A stretch of DNA of 7,348 nucleotides from Desulfovibrio sp. (lineage in GTDB: Bacteria; Desulfobacterota; Desulfovibrionia; Desulfovibrionales; Desulfovibrionaceae), in assembly GCA_031282465.1 (NCBI GenBank), contig JAITDR010000142.1, positions 1-7,348 on the forward strand, written 5' to 3'. Each line of letters starts with the position of its first letter. Position 1 is the first letter of the stretch. A program made the position numbers and the translations under genes. The notes under the pieces are model-generated. The model worked only from the letters and a program-made list of their open reading frames with translations. It was not told the origin of the DNA and ran no database searches. Below, piece by piece: positions 6,448 through 7,348 of the stretch.

Positions 6448-6488
6448 AAAAGGGAACCCCGGCTCCTGCTGGCAACAGAAACCGGGGC
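6447..6488 (-). terminator. Rho-independent terminator of the toxin mRNA (minus strand)
   Basis: Read on the minus strand, CCCCGG (6487-6482) pairs with CCGGGG (6462-6457). A subsidiary CTG/CAG pairing lies inside the 19-nt loop, and the stem is followed by TTCCCTTTTT (6456-6447). The 6-bp all-GC stem plus five terminal T is a plausible terminator, though the loop is long. It lies about 95 nt after the stop codon of the hydrophobic ORF. Confidence 0.5.
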
Positions 6489-6583
6489 TGGCACGGCGCG
6501 GTTTGCGCCCCCGTGTACGGCTACCAATACAGGTTGTTTTTACGACGCCCCGACCAGATTCCGCCTGGTCGGGGTTCCCTTTT
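6448..6583. repeat. Perfect 14-bp inverted repeat bounding the convergent transcripts
   Basis: AAAAGGGAACCCCG (6448-6461) and CGGGGTTCCCTTTT (6570-6583) are exact reverse complements, 108 bp apart. Each arm is the tail (stem base plus U-run) of one of the two opposing terminators. In the plus-strand RNA the arms could also pair with each other as a long-range closing stem, competing with the local terminator hairpins. The symmetry means each transcript carries nearly the same 5'-side and 3'-side sequence in this interval. Confidence 0.85.
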
Positions 6584-6586
6584 ATT
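6454..6586 (+). ncRNA. Candidate antisense RNA antitoxin, opposite the toxin mRNA 3' UTR
   Basis: Bounded by a sigma-70-like promoter at 6419-6447 and a rho-independent terminator ending near 6586, this would be an RNA of about 133 nt with no credible coding sequence. It can fold into three hairpins: CCCCGG/CCGGGG (6457-6462 with 6482-6487), CACGG/CCGTG (6492-6496 with 6511-6515) and the terminator. It is fully complementary to the 3' untranslated part of the minus-strand mRNA that encodes the 22-aa hydrophobic peptide, and reaches the last codon or so of that ORF. The convergent arrangement with 3' overlap is that of TxpA/RatA and BsrG/SR4, where pairing recruits RNase III or blocks translation. 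The RNA is inferred from signals, not observed. Confidence 0.48.
6548..6586 (+). terminator. Strong rho-independent terminator (plus strand)
   Basis: A perfect 10-bp stem, CCCCGACCAG (6548-6557) with CTGGTCGGGG (6565-6574), has a 7-nt loop and is followed by TTCCCTTTTATT. On the minus strand the hairpin is followed by CGTCG, so it works as a terminator only for plus-strand transcription. Since no plus-strand ORF precedes it, it points to a non-coding transcript ending here. Confidence 0.75.
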
Positions 6587-6650
6587 CGACCGGAGAGGCC
6601 GTCAAGAGTACCATTGCCAAGGCGATGATCAAAGCGATCACAATCCGCAT
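6582..6650 (-). CDS. 22-aa hydrophobic peptide, candidate Ibs-like type I toxin
   Basis: The ATG at 6650-6648 opens a 22-codon frame ending in TAA at 6584-6582. The peptide starts MRIVIALIIALAMVLL and ends TASPVE: one positive residue at position 2, about 15 apolar residues, then a short polar tail. This is a minimal membrane-spanning peptide. The start resembles E. coli Ibs toxins (M-R-L-V-I-I-L-I-V-L-L-L type), which depolarise the inner membrane when overproduced. GGGGGG (6664-6659) stands 8 nt upstream as a G-rich Shine-Dalgarno. It has its own candidate promoter (6723-6751) and terminator (6447-6488), and faces a convergent antisense RNA. Against toxicity: resemblance in such short apolar peptides arises easily, and it could instead be a small membrane regulator or leader peptide. 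An overlapping 84-codon frame (6445-6699) runs through the terminators and is not credible. Confidence 0.55.
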   Translation of the reverse strand: MRIVIALIIALAMVLLTASPVE

Positions 6651-6656
6651 GGCTGA

Positions 6657-6709
6657 TACCCCCCTTTTTCCGTTCTGCGCCGCGCCGGCGCTGTGGCAAG
6701 TTGAGGGTA
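6657..6709 (-). promoter_or_regulatory. Toxin leader: anti-Shine-Dalgarno pairing
   Basis: In the minus-strand mRNA, UACCCUC (6709-6703) can pair with GGGGGUA (6663-6657) over 7 bp with one G-U, covering the Shine-Dalgarno of the 22-codon ORF. Masking of the ribosome site by leader RNA is common in type I toxin mRNAs, as is release by processing. The pairing is seen in the bases; its function is inferred. Confidence 0.4.
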
Positions 6710-6798
6710 GCCGCGCGTGGCCAACGTATGCCGACCGGCGGATTATGGCAAGTTGAGAATGGGGGCGTTGAGAATGGCAGCGTCCGGCCTATGGCAAG
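6694..6798. repeat. Iterated short repeats (TGGCAAGTTGAG / GTTGAGAATGG)
   Basis: TGGCAAGTTGAG occurs at 6694-6705 and 6746-6757. GTTGAGAATGG occurs at 6752-6762 and 6767-6777 (15-bp period). TATGGCAAG occurs at 6745-6751 (with its TTA context) and at 6790-6798, where it runs over the stop codon of the tail-fibre fragment. Iterated motifs of this kind occur at the ends of IS21-type elements as transposase-binding sites, and this may be a remnant of one. One copy supplies the -35 hexamer of the putative toxin promoter. Confidence 0.6.
6723..6751 (-). promoter_or_regulatory. Candidate promoter of the hydrophobic-peptide gene
   Basis: On the minus strand, TTGCCA (6751-6746) matches the sigma-70 -35 at five of six bases. 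After exactly 17 bp comes TACGTT (6728-6723), which keeps the most conserved T, A and final T of the -10. Initiation near 6716 gives a leader of about 65 nt and an mRNA of about 270 nt to the terminator at 6447. Confidence 0.4.
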
Positions 6799-7172
6799 GC
6801 ACGCATCAGGTATCTGACGGCAATATTGATTGGGCGGTTTTCATTCGCCGTTGGAATAACTCTTGATGAATCGAAACGTAGATGTCCCATCATATGATCC
6901 CAATTCTCGCCATCGCCTATAGATGATATATCTTCTGTTAAGCTAAAAGCACCTATATATTGCTCATAATCGTAGCCTCCTCGATTAAAATATAATTCGC
7001 CTGTGATATTGCGAATTGCATCACCCTGTATTGCACTCAATAAACCAGAGCTATGTACTGTAGTAGTTGTGCCGACTGATATGCCGTTGTTCTGAAAGTG
7101 CGTTTGCGATCTAAACCCACGCAGAAAGATTCCTGCATAATTAGGCGTTGTTGTTCCAATGTAAGTGATGGG
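6789..7172 (-). pseudogene. Phage tail-fibre protein, 3' fragment cut by an insertion sequence
   Basis: The last about 127 codons of a tail-fibre (collagen-like/receptor-binding tip) gene remain, ending at TAG 6791-6789. Recognisable tip-domain pieces are TPNYAGIFLRGFRSQTHFQN, GDAIRNITGELYF and FDSSRVIPTANENRPINIAV followed by RYLMRA, the typical end of many phage and prophage tail fibres. Upstream, homology stops near PITYIGTTT (about 7172). Beyond that the frame continues into insertion-sequence DNA, giving a nonsensical Cys-rich start with no ribosome site on that strand. The rest of the fibre gene should lie beyond the right end of the inserted element. The base composition is visibly more AT-rich than the operon, consistent with phage origin. 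Confidence 0.75.
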
Positions 7173-7348
7173 ATGGCCTCGCCCGCACAAAACGGGTATG
7201 CATAGGTAAACGCAAGCACCTTGCAAAGGAGGCCAACCCCATGAGTGAGATTACCCTGATCGGCATCGACCTGGCAAAGAATATCTTCCGGATCAACTGC
7301 CTGGATGAAAACGGCAAGCGCGTGATGAACAAAAACCTGCACCGGGAA
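7173..7348 (+). mobile_element. IS110/IS1111-family insertion sequence, left end (runs off window)
   Basis: The change from tail-fibre coding sequence to non-phage DNA falls at about 7165-7190, and an IS110-type transposase begins 50-70 bp later. The exact end cannot be set, because this family lacks conventional terminal repeats and often makes no target duplication. The short 5' non-coding part leaves little room for an IS110-group bridge RNA here. It fits better the IS1111 group, whose guide RNA lies downstream of the transposase. Confidence 0.65.
7241..7348 (+). CDS. IS110-family transposase (DEDD), N-terminal 36 codons
   Basis: The ATG at 7241 has a perfect AAAGGAGG (7225-7232) 8 nt upstream. 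The sequence LIGIDLAKNIFRINCLDENG (6-25) is the standard start of IS110/IS1111 transposases; Asp10 in GIDLAK is the first acidic residue of the DEDD RuvC-like catalytic site. The frame is open to the right edge. The enzyme catalyses RNA-guided recombination in this family. Confidence 0.85.
   Translation, partial: MSEITLIGIDLAKNIFRINCLDENGKRVMNKNLHRE

Noticed and set aside
6445..6699. 84-codon minus-strand ORF (MPQRRRGAERKKGG...) across the toxin region
   Set aside because: It reads through two strong hairpins and a U-tract, is Arg/Gly-rich low-complexity typical of chance frames, and overlaps the better-supported 22-codon ORF in another frame.
7037..7342. 101- and 63-codon minus-strand ORFs across the IS/tail-fibre junction
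   Set aside because: They run antisense to the IS110 transposase start and out of frame with the tail-fibre remnant; no recognisable features.
1..7348. CRISPR arrays, tRNA or rRNA genes
   Set aside because: No regularly spaced repeat-spacer pattern, no cloverleaf-like segment with a conserved T-loop, and no rRNA-like stretch was seen.

Overview
The window looks like part of a Gram-negative chromosome with fairly high GC content. It carries a compact catabolic operon followed by an accessory tract of phage and insertion-sequence debris. The gene families (NitT/TauT-type ABC uptake, class I CoA-transferase pair, QueG-like iron-sulfur protein, AMP-forming CoA ligase) would suit an anaerobe such as a Desulfovibrionaceae member. 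That assignment is inference from family content; no marker gene is present.

Positions 1-6091 hold one apparent operon, read entirely from the minus strand. In transcription order it encodes an ABC permease (5291-6091), an ABC ATPase (4575-5291), a Tat-like substrate-binding protein (3447-4451), an unrecognised small protein (2936-3346, possibly from 3463), a QueG-like two-cluster 4Fe-4S protein (2044-2949), CoA-transferase-family subunits alpha (1199-2047) and beta (447-1202), and the N-terminus of an AMP-dependent acyl-CoA synthetase (1-309, running off the edge). Four junctions overlap by 1, 14, 4 and 4 nt, which indicates translational coupling. The plausible logic is that the transporter imports a small acid, the ligase activates it with CoA, the CoA-transferase-like pair acts on a CoA ester, and the iron-sulfur protein does or supports a redox step. 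The substrate cannot be read from the sequence. The beta subunit has Asn where glutaconate CoA-transferase has its catalytic Glu, so the pair may be an IpdAB-like CoA-ester hydrolase/lyase rather than a transferase.

Positions 6092-6418 form the upstream region of the operon. It has a 14-bp palindrome, a spaced direct repeat, a possible IS3-type end and a hairpin, but no convincing gene.

Positions 6419-6751 are the most unusual part. A 22-codon ORF on the minus strand encodes an almost wholly hydrophobic peptide resembling Ibs-type type I toxins. It has a G-rich Shine-Dalgarno that a complementary segment of its own leader could mask, a candidate promoter, and a rho-independent terminator. 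Facing it on the plus strand are a candidate promoter and a strong terminator that would produce an RNA of about 130 nt, antisense to the 3' untranslated region of the toxin mRNA. The two transcript ends are bounded by a perfect 14-bp inverted repeat. I read this as a candidate type I toxin-antitoxin locus with convergent, 3'-overlapping RNAs, similar in layout to TxpA/RatA or BsrG/SR4.

Positions 6694-6798 hold iterated short repeats. Positions 6789 to about 7172 hold the 3' end of a phage tail-fibre gene, cut by an IS110/IS1111-type insertion sequence whose transposase begins at 7241 and runs off the right edge.
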